Source: a virus
Strand: one strand, 5' to 3'
DNA: 26,221 nucleotides
Virus record (IMG/VR): IMGVR_UViG_3300045012_000097
Location: 1-26,221 of that record
The translations under genes and the position numbers were made by a program. Below are positions 7,626 to 14,200 of this stretch, piece after piece; within the stretch, counting starts at the first letter, position 1; the number at the start of each line of letters is the position of its first letter. Below the pieces are notes generated by a model. The model was not told the origin of the DNA and did no database searches. It saw nothing but the letters and a program-made list of their open reading frames with translations.

Positions 7626-7646
7626 CACTGTTATGTTATAACAGTG
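7626..7646. promoter_or_regulatory. Operator-like inverted repeat CACTGTTAT-GTT-ATAACAGTG
   Basis: Two perfect 9 bp arms separated by 3 bp lie 45 bp upstream of the -35 of the first plus-strand promoter and ~150 bp from the divergent HNH promoter. Size, symmetry and AT-rich core are typical of a repressor/activator dimer site. The ligand is unknown; HTH-like proteins at 13174 and 13484 are candidates (inference). Confidence 0.6.
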
Positions 7647-7690
7647 CATCGCCATGCGTCGAGCGCAGATCGACTCTGTGCACATCGCAC

Positions 7691-7719
7691 TTGACGCGAT
7701 CCGCGCGATGTGGTATAGT
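7691..7719 (+). promoter_or_regulatory. Sigma70-type promoter, first rightward
   Basis: TTGACG, a 17 bp spacer, TATAGT with the extended -10 TGG. It is the closest of the set to the TATAAT consensus at the -10. It starts the rightward programme upstream of the gene at 7757. Confidence 0.78.
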
Positions 7720-7756
7720 GTCTGCGTGGGATTGGCCCACACCAACGGAGAACCAA

Positions 7757-8383
7757 ATGACAAAGCACCGCACACGCAAAAGCCCGACGCATGCCCAACT
7801 CGAGCAGGCGATCGCGCAGGCCGAGGCCGAGGCGCATGGCGAGCCCATGCCCGCAGCCCCCGCAACCGCGCCGGAGACGCAGCCCGCACCAATTACAACC
7901 GTCGATGGCCTCGCGGTTGCACTCGGTGGGCCGGTTGTGCTCGTCGACGCATTCGGCAACGAATACACCGAGGCGGACCTCGCCCCTAAGGCACCGGCCC
8001 CCAAGACGGTGGTGAAGACGGTGTACAAACACCGCTATCAGGACCAGGCGAGGGCGCGCGGCGCGACCGATAAAGTCAGCAAGCGCGGGAACGGCGACTG
8101 GCTGCAGCGCGAGCTGCAGGCGGAGACCGTCGGCAAGGACGGCAAGCTCGACCTGGAAGCGTTCAAGGCGATCCTGGATTGCAACGGCGCAGATTACGGG
8201 CGCTGGAAGCAAGAGGGACACGGCTGGGAAGGCCGGTTCCGAATGAGCGGTTCGCTGGTGCTGCGAGGCATCGTCGGCAAGAGCGGCCTGTTCCGCACGC
8301 CAACCCACACGGTGAACGTGCAGCAACTCGCGGACGAAGGCAACGACGACGCCGCAGCGTTCCTGGCGAAGTGGGCGAACTAG
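7757..8383 (+). CDS. Paralogue family protein A (unknown function)
   Basis: The 208-residue protein has its ATG chosen because CGGAG lies 6 nt upstream; the same CGGAGAACCAAATG string precedes the gene at 12387. Residues ~20-90 are Ala/Pro-rich. From ~95 to the end (KHRYQDQARARGATDK, then FKAILDCNGADYGRW, HGWEGRFRMSGSLVLRG) it aligns by eye with the proteins at 11532 and 16777: a ~100-residue module ending in G-x-x-G-R-x-R-M-(S/T), followed by a short helix. The module looks like a nucleic-acid-binding or protein-interaction domain seen in other phages, but its function is unknown to me. It is the first gene of the rightward programme and is followed by two strong hairpins, so it is probably monocistronic. 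Confidence 0.85.
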   Translation: MTKHRTRKSPTHAQLEQAIAQAEAEAHGEPMPAAPATAPETQPAPITTVDGLAVALGGPVVLVDAFGNEYTEADLAPKAPAPKTVVKTVYKHRYQDQARARGATDKVSKRGNGDWLQRELQAETVGKDGKLDLEAFKAILDCNGADYGRWKQEGHGWEGRFRMSGSLVLRGIVGKSGLFRTPTHTVNVQQLADEGNDDAAAFLAKWAN

Positions 8384-8398
8384 CCCAAGGCGCGGCCT

Positions 8399-8422
8399 GG
8401 GGGGTAGCGAACGCTACCCCCC
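8399..8422 (+). terminator. Perfect hairpin after the 7757 gene
   Basis: GGGGGGTAGC-GAAC-GCTACCCCCC is a 10 bp perfect stem with a tetraloop, 15 nt after the stop codon at 8383. No U-tract follows, so it is terminator-like or a 3' stabiliser rather than a classic intrinsic terminator. Confidence 0.55.
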
Positions 8423-8456
8423 TCGTCGCCCTAGCGAATAGCTGGGTCTAAGCTCA

Positions 8457-8482
8457 ACGCCCGGAACTTACGTTCCGGGCGT
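8457..8482 (+). terminator. Second perfect hairpin in tandem
   Basis: ACGCCCGGAAC-TTAC-GTTCCGGGCGT is an 11 bp perfect stem with a 4 nt loop, 34 nt after the first hairpin. AAACG follows rather than a U-run. The pair probably insulates the 7757 unit from the promoter at 8900. Confidence 0.55.
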
Positions 8483-8899
8483 AAACGTATGTGCGGTGTT
8501 CCCTTCCGCCTGCACCTTTCTACTTATGCCTATCCTTATGCTTCCGCCTGCGCCTCAGTGTACGCCTCGAATCATTGTTCCTGGAACGACGCTTCTACGC
8601 GCCGAACATCACAAAAGGCGCTTAGGGACTAAGGACGATGAGAGGCGGAAATAGAACGACACGCGACGAATAACAACACCTATGCTGTTTTTATTGTATA
8701 CCGCAGCCTCTGCTTACCTGCCCAGCCGCCCCCCCAGCGCCGCGCGCCGCCCCCAAGCGTCGTCCAATGACCGTGTTTCGACATCTACTCTACCCCTCCA
8801 TCCCGCGTACCGACCCCATCCAGAAGAAGTTAAAAAATAAAATAAAAAGCAGTACGTGAACCTCTTGATCTATTCGCTGCTCAACAGCGCAAATGGGGA
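8483..8899. other. Non-coding stretch, candidate control or origin region
   Basis: No frame here has a convincing start, ribosome site and protein-like translation. It contains CTTCCGCCTGC twice (8503-8513 and 8540-8550), the small dyad GTTCC-T-GGAAC (8577-8587), a very C-rich block (~8718-8758) and then an isolated run of A/T (8829-8849) in otherwise GC-rich DNA. Abrupt changes of composition next to tandem hairpins would fit a replication origin or unwinding element, but nothing diagnostic is present. Confidence 0.4.
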
Positions 8900-8928
8900 T
8901 TGACGCCGAGCCCGTCCCGTGGTACAAT
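8900..8928 (+). promoter_or_regulatory. Sigma70-type promoter
   Basis: TTGACG, a 17 bp spacer, TACAAT with the extended -10 TGG. It drives the four small genes 8973-10040. Confidence 0.78.
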
Positions 8929-8972
8929 TCGGTCAGGTCGCAACACCGCGCCCTGATACAAGGACACATTCG

Positions 8973-9155
8973 ATGCAGATAATCACTGAGATAACGGACC
9001 CCGAGCAAATCATCACTTTGCCTTGGTCGGGCAACTTTGCCCACGACAAGGGCATATTCGCTCTGGTCGACGAATACATCGCCAAGGAAAAAGACGAGAG
9101 GCAACGGGCACGGGCAGAGATGCTCGTAAGCTGGTATGGAATGGGAGAAGCATAG
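8973..9155 (+). CDS. Small early protein, unknown
   Basis: This is a 60-residue protein. The ATG at 8973 is chosen because AAGGA lies 9 nt upstream and because an earlier in-frame start would lie inside the promoter -10. The sequence is soluble and helical towards the end (DEYIAKEKDERQRARAEML), with no motifs recognised. It is first of four coupled small genes. Confidence 0.65.
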   Translation: MQIITEITDPEQIITLPWSGNFAHDKGIFALVDEYIAKEKDERQRARAEMLVSWYGMGEA

Positions 9156-9157
9156 CA

Positions 9158-9481
9158 ATGGCAATAACACATCACGAAGACACCGCCCATCACATTCAGC
9201 CAAATGAAGACGGATCTGATGTTTACCGCTGGCGCTATTTCGTCGGAACCATCATATTCGATGGCACGCTGCAAGAAGCAGCGGACGCGATGCACCTTGA
9301 CCCGTCCGAGATTGCTTGGGCCATCGAGGAGTACGGAAGATGCGATGCCCAATTCGCCGACGCGAATAAGACAGAAATCGTCTGTTGGAAGCCGGGCGAG
9401 CCCGAAGGTGAATGGGGCGAGCAAATCAGCGGCGGGTACGAATGGCCCGCCAGCGAAGCCAAATGCAACGGTGAGGAGTGA
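9158..9481 (+). CDS. Small early protein, unknown
   Basis: The 107-residue protein starts 2 nt after the upstream stop, with GGGAGAA ahead of the ATG. Its first half is beta-like (YRWRYFVGTIIFDGTLQEA), then comes a helix-turn pattern AADAMHLDPSEIAWAIEEYG that resembles a short HTH. It has an acidic tail. No family is recognised; a DNA-binding role is only a guess. Confidence 0.7.
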   Translation: MAITHHEDTAHHIQPNEDGSDVYRWRYFVGTIIFDGTLQEAADAMHLDPSEIAWAIEEYGRCDAQFADANKTEIVCWKPGEPEGEWGEQISGGYEWPASEAKCNGEE

Positions 9482-9486
9482 ATTCG

Positions 9487-9780
9487 ATGAAGTTTTATGC
9501 ATGGGACGAGGGCACCGAGCTGGAAGAGCGGAACCCAGCAGAAATGATGCTCCGCAACGCGGAGAACGGGGCCATCACCGAATCGTTCTACACCGAACAG
9601 GGATTCGTTAACGCAGAAGATGGCATCGTCCCCGTCAACCCGAAGTGGGTAGTCGAAATTCGCTCATTCGGAAGGATGATCGGGCTTGAGACATGGGCCG
9701 AGACAAAGGAAGAGGCCCACCGCCGATTCCTGCTTAACAAGGTCTACAAAGACTACATGGAAGAGGATCAAGACCGATGA
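9487..9780 (+). CDS. Small early protein, unknown
   Basis: A 97-residue protein. The ATG at 9487 is preferred over a GTG at 9478 because AGGAG (9474-9478) is correctly spaced for it. It is mixed alpha/beta (VNPKWVVEIRSFGRMIGLETWAETKEEAHRRFL) with an acidic end. It overlaps the next gene by 4 nt (ATGA). Function unknown. Confidence 0.7.
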   Translation: MKFYAWDEGTELEERNPAEMMLRNAENGAITESFYTEQGFVNAEDGIVPVNPKWVVEIRSFGRMIGLETWAETKEEAHRRFLLNKVYKDYMEEDQDR

Positions 9781-10040
9781 GCCGAACATCCCCCGACCAC
9801 CTATTCGACTTTACCCGCGCCGACGAGGCCGCTGAATGCCTTGACCTGCCGCCAGCCATCGTAACCTATCTGTGGAACCACATCGTTCCATTGCAAGGAC
9901 CGCATATAAGCGACCCCGACCATGCCGACTTCCGGGAGGAACCGACATACGAATACCCGCTGCGCAAATACTGGCGACACCTTCCCGAAGAATATAAGCG
10001 CCAACTCAACGCGGCCGCCCGTAAACTCATTATGGGCTGA
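9777..10040 (+). CDS. Small early protein, unknown
   Basis: This 87-residue protein is coupled to the previous gene by ATGA. It is acidic and rich in Asp, Pro and Tyr, with a helical segment AAECLDLPPAIVTYLWNHIV and no Cys or membrane segment. It is the last gene of the 8900 promoter unit; the next promoter begins 9 nt after its stop. Function unknown. Confidence 0.65.
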   Translation: MSRTSPDHLFDFTRADEAAECLDLPPAIVTYLWNHIVPLQGPHISDPDHADFREEPTYEYPLRKYWRHLPEEYKRQLNAAARKLIMG

Positions 10041-10048
10041 AAGAGGAC

Positions 10049-10077
10049 TTGACACCGGCCCTGGGCTGTGCTAAAAT
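10049..10077 (+). promoter_or_regulatory. Sigma70-type promoter
   Basis: TTGACA, a 17 bp spacer, TAAAAT with the extended -10 TGC. It serves the gene at 10105. Confidence 0.8.
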
Positions 10078-10104
10078 AGGCAGGCAAAACCAGGAGCCGG
10101 CGCA

Positions 10105-10632
10105 ATGACTAACAAATTCGCCCCCAAGCTTACATTCGCTCTGCGATGCTTTATCTACGCCTCGCACTGGCACAAAAGTGTGCCTTACCCCACGTTAGCC
10201 CGTGCATTCAACGTGAACATGGAAACCGTAGGCTTGATCTGTCGGAATAGTTCTCGCAGTTATGCCAATGTTCGTGCCGAGGCGAACCGAATGGGGGCAG
10301 ACTTGATGTACAAACATTATTCGACGTTAGATCTGGAGGCGCGGGTAGAAAAAGCGCGATACAACGAGCCTGACTTCCCCATTGATCGAGAAATCACAGG
10401 CACCGGCCCAGGCAAGTATTGGTTGAAGAATCGTTCCCAAGACATAGTAGAAGTCGACATAATGCCTTATGGATTAATTAAAGACCAAACAGATCCAGTC
10501 GCCCCAGAGTTTCAGCGCGGCTTCTATTACAAAGACCCGGAACTGGGCTGGACATTCGACGAAGAACCGTTCTTCTCTGTCGAAGAAGCCCTGCGTTACT
10601 TAGCTGAGTTCCCGCCGCGATGGGAGAAATGA
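10105..10632 (+). CDS. Early protein with N-terminal HTH-like segment
   Basis: In this 175-residue protein, residues ~26-48 (SVPYPTLARAFNVNMETVGLIC) have the spacing of a helix-turn-helix ('tlA.af.v...tV..I'). The rest is mixed, with several aromatic positions and a C-terminal region (FFSVEEALRYLAEF). Its start follows CAGGAG with good spacing. It stands alone between two promoters, so it may be a regulator; the target is unknown. Confidence 0.7.
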   Translation: MTNKFAPKLTFALRCFIYASHWHKSVPYPTLARAFNVNMETVGLICRNSSRSYANVRAEANRMGADLMYKHYSTLDLEARVEKARYNEPDFPIDREITGTGPGKYWLKNRSQDIVEVDIMPYGLIKDQTDPVAPEFQRGFYYKDPELGWTFDEEPFFSVEEALRYLAEFPPRWEK

Positions 10633-10635
10633 ACC

Positions 10636-10664
10636 TTGACAGAGACCGCGCCGCATGCTACAAT
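10636..10664 (+). promoter_or_regulatory. Sigma70-type promoter
   Basis: TTGACA, a 17 bp spacer, TACAAT with the extended -10 TGC. It begins 4 nt after the previous stop and serves 10684-11467. Confidence 0.8.
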
Positions 10665-10683
10665 GGAGTCGCGGAGTTAGCCC

Positions 10684-10875
10684 ATGAAACCGTGCCCTCG
10701 TTGCGGCGCAGACATAAAAGGCAAATATTCTCTGTGCCAGCCATGCGCGACTACAATGGCTAATAAAAAGCGGTTCTCAAAGGGCAAGAATCCGTGGGTC
10801 ACCTGTAGGAAAACTACTAAATGGGATACGCATCCGTACAATAAATCAATCACGCTACCGAAGGTAAAGTTCTAA
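10684..10875 (+). CDS. Small zinc-ribbon protein
   Basis: The 63-residue protein has CPRC at 4-7 and CQPC at 18-21, giving a four-Cys zinc site within a short ribbon. The remainder is basic (NKKRFSKGKNPWVTCRKTTKW), suggesting nucleic-acid contact. It is coupled by overlap (TAATG) to the next gene. The function beyond zinc and nucleic-acid binding is unknown. Confidence 0.75.
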   Translation: MKPCPRCGADIKGKYSLCQPCATTMANKKRFSKGKNPWVTCRKTTKWDTHPYNKSITLPKVKF

Positions 10876-11186
10876 TGGCAAGGAATAACACTTACGCGGT
10901 GAACTATTATGGCAGGAAGCTGCTGGATGAATACCGGGGCGATCGCATTGAAGGCCTCGAATACGTGGTGACCAAATTCGATCAATTTGGTGGTGAGGAG
11001 GATGTTTACCACGTCGTACAATCCACATTCGGCGAGGAATGCACGTGTAAAGCGGCGCACCGGCATACTTGTCGCCATCGCGAGATGGTGAACATCTTCA
11101 AGGCCGCTGAACGAACTGACACCGACTGGCGTTACAACTACGACGAGAAGATAGAGGCAAGGAAATGGCGGAGTATTGCATCATGA
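10875..11186 (+). CDS. SWIM-type zinc-finger-like small protein
   Basis: In this 103-residue protein, the motif C-T-C-K-A-A-H-R-H-T-C-R-H at about residues 56-68 fits the SWIM zinc finger (CxC...CxH), a DNA- or protein-binding module. The N-terminal part is beta-like (YVVTKFDQFGGEEDVYHVV), as usual before a SWIM finger. It overlaps the preceding gene (TAATG) and the following gene (ATGA). The target is unknown. Confidence 0.75.
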   Translation: MARNNTYAVNYYGRKLLDEYRGDRIEGLEYVVTKFDQFGGEEDVYHVVQSTFGEECTCKAAHRHTCRHREMVNIFKAAERTDTDWRYNYDEKIEARKWRSIAS

Positions 11187-11467
11187 ATGTCAACGAATTC
11201 AGCGTCATCCAATACTCCAAGGATGGCTCCTACGAAAGAGTTCGCGAATTCGTCTCAGCGGAAGAGGCGACGACTGCGTTCTGGCATTACACGAACAACG
11301 TAGCAACCAAGATCGGCCTCACCGTTCGCGTCATCATAATTGATGGCGGTGATTGCATCAATATGGAATGGCAGCGAGGCAAGGGCATCACATTTCCGCC
11401 GCCCGAGAACGACCCCGAGCTGCGCAAAATCATCAAAGACTATCACACCGGAACCGAGGGAGAGTAG
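11183..11467 (+). CDS. Small early protein, unknown
   Basis: A 94-residue protein. The ATG at 11183 is chosen because it forms an ATGA overlap with the previous stop and has GGAG 9 nt upstream; an ATG at 11165 is possible but its ribosome site is too close. Mixed alpha/beta (VRVIIIDGGDCINMEW) with a charged tail. Unknown function. Confidence 0.7.
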   Translation: MNVNEFSVIQYSKDGSYERVREFVSAEEATTAFWHYTNNVATKIGLTVRVIIIDGGDCINMEWQRGKGITFPPPENDPELRKIIKDYHTGTEGE

Positions 11468-11476
11468 AAAGAACAC

Positions 11477-11505
11477 TTGACAGGAACCTCCGAGCATGTT
11501 AAACT
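11477..11505 (+). promoter_or_regulatory. Sigma70-type promoter
   Basis: TTGACA, a 17 bp spacer, TAAACT with the extended -10 TGT. It serves the gene at 11532. Confidence 0.8.
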
Positions 11506-11531
11506 AGGGGGTTCACTTAACGGAGGCAGCA

Positions 11532-12326
11532 ATGGGAATTCACTATTCGTACATTAAGCGCGCTGAAAAAATGGGGGTCATCCTCAGCGAGGAAAAGAAT
11601 GAGTCCAATGGATCCTGGAGGGTTAAAGCTTTCTGGCCGGAGCACAACCTCACGCTATTCGGCTCAGATGGCCGCGATGCGATCTTCCAGATGGAGATGG
11701 CTCAAGAGGCCGCCAAGAAGCAGGACGTGGAAGATACAGCCGATCACGCCGCAATGAAACTTCAGGAACAAACGTTATCAAAATTCACTGAGGACCCGCC
11801 TCCCACAGTGAATAACGTTCCTACCAACGGGCGGGCCGCTCATCGCAAGGGCCACTCCATTATGGATTGTCCATTCGATGAGGAGACTCCAGAATGGTAT
11901 CGATGGAACGATGAGTGGGAGCGAAGCGCCGAAGCAGCGGCCACCGGTGAGGACGATGAGGAGGAAAAGAAGCCCGCCAGCGTCGTTAAGCCCAAGTATC
12001 GCGCAATGTATGCCGAAGCTGGGCATCCAACGCATTGCGGCGACGAACTGGCCGAAAAGTTGAACAACCTCGTCCACAACGCCAAGGGAACGAGCATCGA
12101 ATTCTTCGATCGGATCATGGCCGCGAACGAAATCGATATGTCAAAATACAATCGCACCAGCCCAGGCTGGCAAGGGCGGTATCGAATGACCGGCAGGAAC
12201 ATACTCGCCAAGAAGGTTCACGCCAATGGCGGCGTGCTTGTTATCCCTGGAATGACGCAGGACACTGAAACCGGCACTGCTCAGATGAGCGCAGAGTGGA
12301 TGGCGAGTCAAAGATTCCAGAAGTAA
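11532..12326 (+). CDS. Paralogue family protein B (unknown function)
   Basis: The 264-residue protein has residues 1-65 as a compact mixed domain (YIKRAEKMGVILSEEKN; FWPEHNLTLFGSDGRDAIFQM). An acidic linker follows (GEDDEEEKK near 145), and the C-terminal ~110 residues are the same module as in the 7757 and 16777 proteins: KYRAMYAEAGHPTHCGDELA, IEFFDRIMAANEIDMSKYN, GWQGRYRMTGRNILAKK. It is the only gene of its promoter unit and has the best-formed copy of the module. I do not recognise a described function. Confidence 0.85.
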   Translation: MGIHYSYIKRAEKMGVILSEEKNESNGSWRVKAFWPEHNLTLFGSDGRDAIFQMEMAQEAAKKQDVEDTADHAAMKLQEQTLSKFTEDPPPTVNNVPTNGRAAHRKGHSIMDCPFDEETPEWYRWNDEWERSAEAAATGEDDEEEKKPASVVKPKYRAMYAEAGHPTHCGDELAEKLNNLVHNAKGTSIEFFDRIMAANEIDMSKYNRTSPGWQGRYRMTGRNILAKKVHANGGVLVIPGMTQDTETGTAQMSAEWMASQRFQK

Positions 12327-12329
12327 GGA

Positions 12330-12358
12330 TTGACAGCGTGCACGCCCCATGTTAAAGT
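12330..12358 (+). promoter_or_regulatory. Sigma70-type promoter
   Basis: TTGACA, a 17 bp spacer, TAAAGT with the extended -10 TGT. The spacer contains the palindrome GCGTGCACGC. It begins 4 nt after the previous stop. Confidence 0.8.
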
Positions 12359-12386
12359 GGGGCGTGACACCGCATCGGAGAACCAA

Positions 12387-12665
12387 ATGGCTCACATGAC
12401 AATCAAAGAATGGCACCAATTCGCTGCCAGCAAAAATCTCGACCCAGAGACAGGAAAGCGAATCACCGACCAAGAACCGGAGATGCTGCCCACCGACACG
12501 TGGAGCGTCGAAGAGCGATTAGGAATGCACAAGCGCCCACCCGACCCACCGCAAAGTGGGTGGAGCGATGAAGCGCTCACCGCAGTGCTGATTCCTACCG
12601 GTCTCGCCTACATCGCAATGCTGTGCACCGCAGCTTACTTCATCGCCAGATTGTTTGGAGGTTAG
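12387..12665 (+). CDS. Small protein with one C-terminal membrane segment
   Basis: The 92-residue protein starts after CGGAG at the same spacing as the gene at 7757. Residues ~1-60 are hydrophilic and Pro-rich; residues ~64-87 (TAVLIPTGLAYIAMLCTAAYF) form a single hydrophobic helix, so it is likely tail-anchored in the inner membrane with the N-terminus in the cytoplasm. Its position in an early unit argues against a holin. Membrane-directed host takeover or superinfection roles are possible but unproven. Confidence 0.7.
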   Translation: MAHMTIKEWHQFAASKNLDPETGKRITDQEPEMLPTDTWSVEERLGMHKRPPDPPQSGWSDEALTAVLIPTGLAYIAMLCTAAYFIARLFGG

Positions 12666-12666
12666 A

Positions 12667-12876
12667 ATGCCTGAATTGAGCAAACTCGCGATCGAGAACC
12701 TGGAAAAGATTGTCGACCATTACGGCCTCGAAAACATCGTGCGAGCGTTGTCCTTTATCTGCTCCGAAAAATCGGCCCACATCGCCGAGAATTGGCAAGA
12801 TGTGAAGACCGCTAAGGAGTGGATGCGGCATTCGGCGCTGCTCGATGGCATCGTTGCCAAACTGGAGGCTAAGTAA
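12667..12876 (+). CDS. Small helical protein, unknown
   Basis: In this 69-residue protein, the ATG at 12667 follows the strong GGAGG (12657-12661). It is almost entirely helical (LAIENLEKIVDHYGLENIVRAL; AENWQDVKTAKEWMRHSALL). It overlaps the next gene (TAATG). No family is recognised. Confidence 0.7.
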   Translation: MPELSKLAIENLEKIVDHYGLENIVRALSFICSEKSAHIAENWQDVKTAKEWMRHSALLDGIVAKLEAK

Positions 12877-13172
12877 TGCTCTGGATAACAATCGATCAAC
12901 GGGTTAACCTGGGATTCCTACCGAATATCATTGATGATGCAGACCCACGTCCTGTCAAAGAGCAAGTAAATGAGAAATACGCCTACGGGGGCGGTTGGCG
13001 TCCGATGTCTGGGTTCAGGCGGTCTGGCTTTAAGTTAATTTACCCAGGTGATCCGCCAATGACGCCGGTCGCCATGACTCAAATACGCGACGAGATGGTA
13101 ATTCTATATCCACACGATTGGCTGCTAGTCGTCCAGAAAGATGGTTCATTCGAATGCTCGAGGATGGACTGA
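12876..13172 (+). CDS. Small early protein, unknown
   Basis: A 98-residue protein coupled to the previous gene by TAATG. It is beta-rich and aromatic (GFLPNIIDDADPRPVKEQ; EMVILYPHDWLLVVQKDG) with no Cys pair motif or membrane helix. Function unknown. Confidence 0.68.
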   Translation: MLWITIDQRVNLGFLPNIIDDADPRPVKEQVNEKYAYGGGWRPMSGFRRSGFKLIYPGDPPMTPVAMTQIRDEMVILYPHDWLLVVQKDGSFECSRMD

Positions 13173-13173
13173 A

Positions 13174-13497
13174 ATGCCAGGCTTCACGTATAAATCATAT
13201 TCGTTCGTCGACAAAGACCCGATGATAGATCAAGTGCGCACAATCATCCTGGACAGCACTATGACCTACAAAACTCTCGCAGATGCGAGTGGCGTTGCCG
13301 AGGGCACTATACGCAACTGGTTGGATGGCGCGACGCGTAAGCCGCAAGCGGCCACGTTCAATGCCGTGTTGCGCGCGTGCGGCTATAAGCTCACTATCCG
13401 AAAGATAACTGAGCAAGAAACGGTCCTATCGACGACCAGCGTAAGGCACATCGTGCAGATGGCCAAGTACAGGAGAACCCGACATGGTAAAGCTTGA
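13174..13497 (+). CDS. XRE/Cro-like helix-turn-helix protein
   Basis: The 107-residue protein starts at the ATG with GAGGA 9 nt upstream. Residues ~28-70 form a Cro/XRE-type HTH: STMTYKTLADASGVAEGTI (helices 2 and 3, with the 'tlA..sGva.gTI..wl.g' pattern), then KPQAATFNAVLRACGYKL. It could bind the palindromic sites in the control region or promoter spacers (inference). It overlaps the next gene by 14 nt. Confidence 0.8.
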   Translation: MPGFTYKSYSFVDKDPMIDQVRTIILDSTMTYKTLADASGVAEGTIRNWLDGATRKPQAATFNAVLRACGYKLTIRKITEQETVLSTTSVRHIVQMAKYRRTRHGKA

Positions 13498-13945
13498 AGT
13501 AAAGATAAGAATCACATCTGAGGAATTTCTCAAGTTAGCCGCGCGTTATCTCCCGTTTGAGATCATCTCGGCGGGAGAAATAGTTGAAAATCCGCCTAAG
13601 ATGCCAATCGAGGCGATCTCTAAGGCTGTTCAGCACATCACGAAACGTGCTATTGCTAAGCAACGTTCCCGTAAATCCGCCATCAACTTAAATCGCGGCA
13701 TGAACAAAGTCGTAATCGAGGCGTTAACGGGCGGAAAAATGAGAACGCACGACTTGCGCGAAGCTTTGGTGGCCAACGGATTCGCTAATAATTCAATAAC
13801 ATCGCATCTGCAACGTCTAACTAAATACGGCATTATTCGCAGCAGAGACAAAGGAATATGGGAGCTAGTCAATGTACCGAACGCCAAAGAAACCGACGGA
13901 GCCGAGAACAGTTCTGATAGAAGGAATATGCCACAAAGCTCATGA
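13484..13945 (+). CDS. Winged-helix-like DNA-binding protein
   Basis: In this 153-residue protein, residues ~78-130 read as a winged helix: MNKVVIEALTGGKMRTHDL, EALVANGFANNSITSHLQRL, then TKYGIIRSRDKGIWEL (the wing). The N-terminal part is short alpha/beta and the middle is basic (KRAIAKQRSRKSA). Together with the XRE-like protein upstream it makes a likely regulatory pair. It overlaps both neighbours. Confidence 0.72.
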   Translation: MVKLEVKIRITSEEFLKLAARYLPFEIISAGEIVENPPKMPIEAISKAVQHITKRAIAKQRSRKSAINLNRGMNKVVIEALTGGKMRTHDLREALVANGFANNSITSHLQRLTKYGIIRSRDKGIWELVNVPNAKETDGAENSSDRRNMPQSS

Positions 13946-14063
13946 AGCGGGATGGACCCCGTTTGAATTAGCAAACTATTTGATGGCGTATTTCACCAAC
14001 GTTGATTTGAAACTCATCCTGGAATCGATGGATGATGTTCAGCCCCGAAGAAACGGGACTTGA
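13872..14063 (+). CDS. Small helical protein overlapping the winged-helix gene
   Basis: A 63-residue protein. GGGAG lies 10 nt before the ATG. It overlaps the previous gene by 74 nt in another frame, so its N-terminal 25 residues are less certain. The unique part (EAGWTPFELANYLMAYFTNVDLKLILESM) is a convincing amphipathic helical sequence. Its stop TGA lies inside the -35 box of the next promoter. Confidence 0.55.
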   Translation: MYRTPKKPTEPRTVLIEGICHKAHEAGWTPFELANYLMAYFTNVDLKLILESMDDVQPRRNGT

Positions 14064-14088
14064 CAGCACGGCGCAGCTGTGCTACAAT
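14060..14088 (+). promoter_or_regulatory. Sigma70-type promoter for PrimPol-helicase
   Basis: TTGACA, a 17 bp spacer, TACAAT with the extended -10 TGC. The spacer region has the dyad ACAGC...GCTGT. The -35 includes the TGA stop of the previous gene. Confidence 0.82.
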
Positions 14089-14117
14089 GACTGTGCGCTG
14101 TAAGGCGTGCTCTGTGT

Positions 14118-14193
14118 CCTTGGAGCTTGAGGCGGGTTCGGGAGTCACAACCCGACGGGGTTCCTGAACCCGCCTCTCAAGGACCGCCCAAGG
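14118..14193 (+). promoter_or_regulatory. Long structured leader upstream of PrimPol-helicase
   Basis: There are nested inverted repeats: an outer CCTTGG (14118-14123) with CCAAGG (14188-14193), and a main stem GAGGCGGGTTC (14129-14139) with GAACCCGCCTC (14166-14176). The stem is extended below by CTT/AAG and above by GGGA/TTCC, with an inner AACCC-GACG-GGGTT hairpin as an alternative tip. No U-tract follows, and the structure ends 7 nt before the start codon, so it would cover the ribosome site. This suggests translational control rather than termination. Confidence 0.65.
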
Positions 14194-14200
14194 ACCCGAG

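Noticed and set aside
7631-8326. Minus-strand open frame (231 codons) opposite the 7757 gene
   Set aside because: It is antisense to a paralogue-supported gene behind a promoter and ribosome site; it also runs through the operator and promoter.
8790-9203. Minus-strand open frame (137 codons)
   Set aside because: Cys/Leu/Phe-rich translation without a ribosome site; opposite a plus-strand promoter and two coupled genes.
14118-14193. tRNA or tmRNA-like gene in the PrimPol leader
   Set aside because: GGTTCGGGAGTC looks vaguely like a T-loop, but no cloverleaf, anticodon arm or acceptor stem can be drawn; it is a long hairpin.
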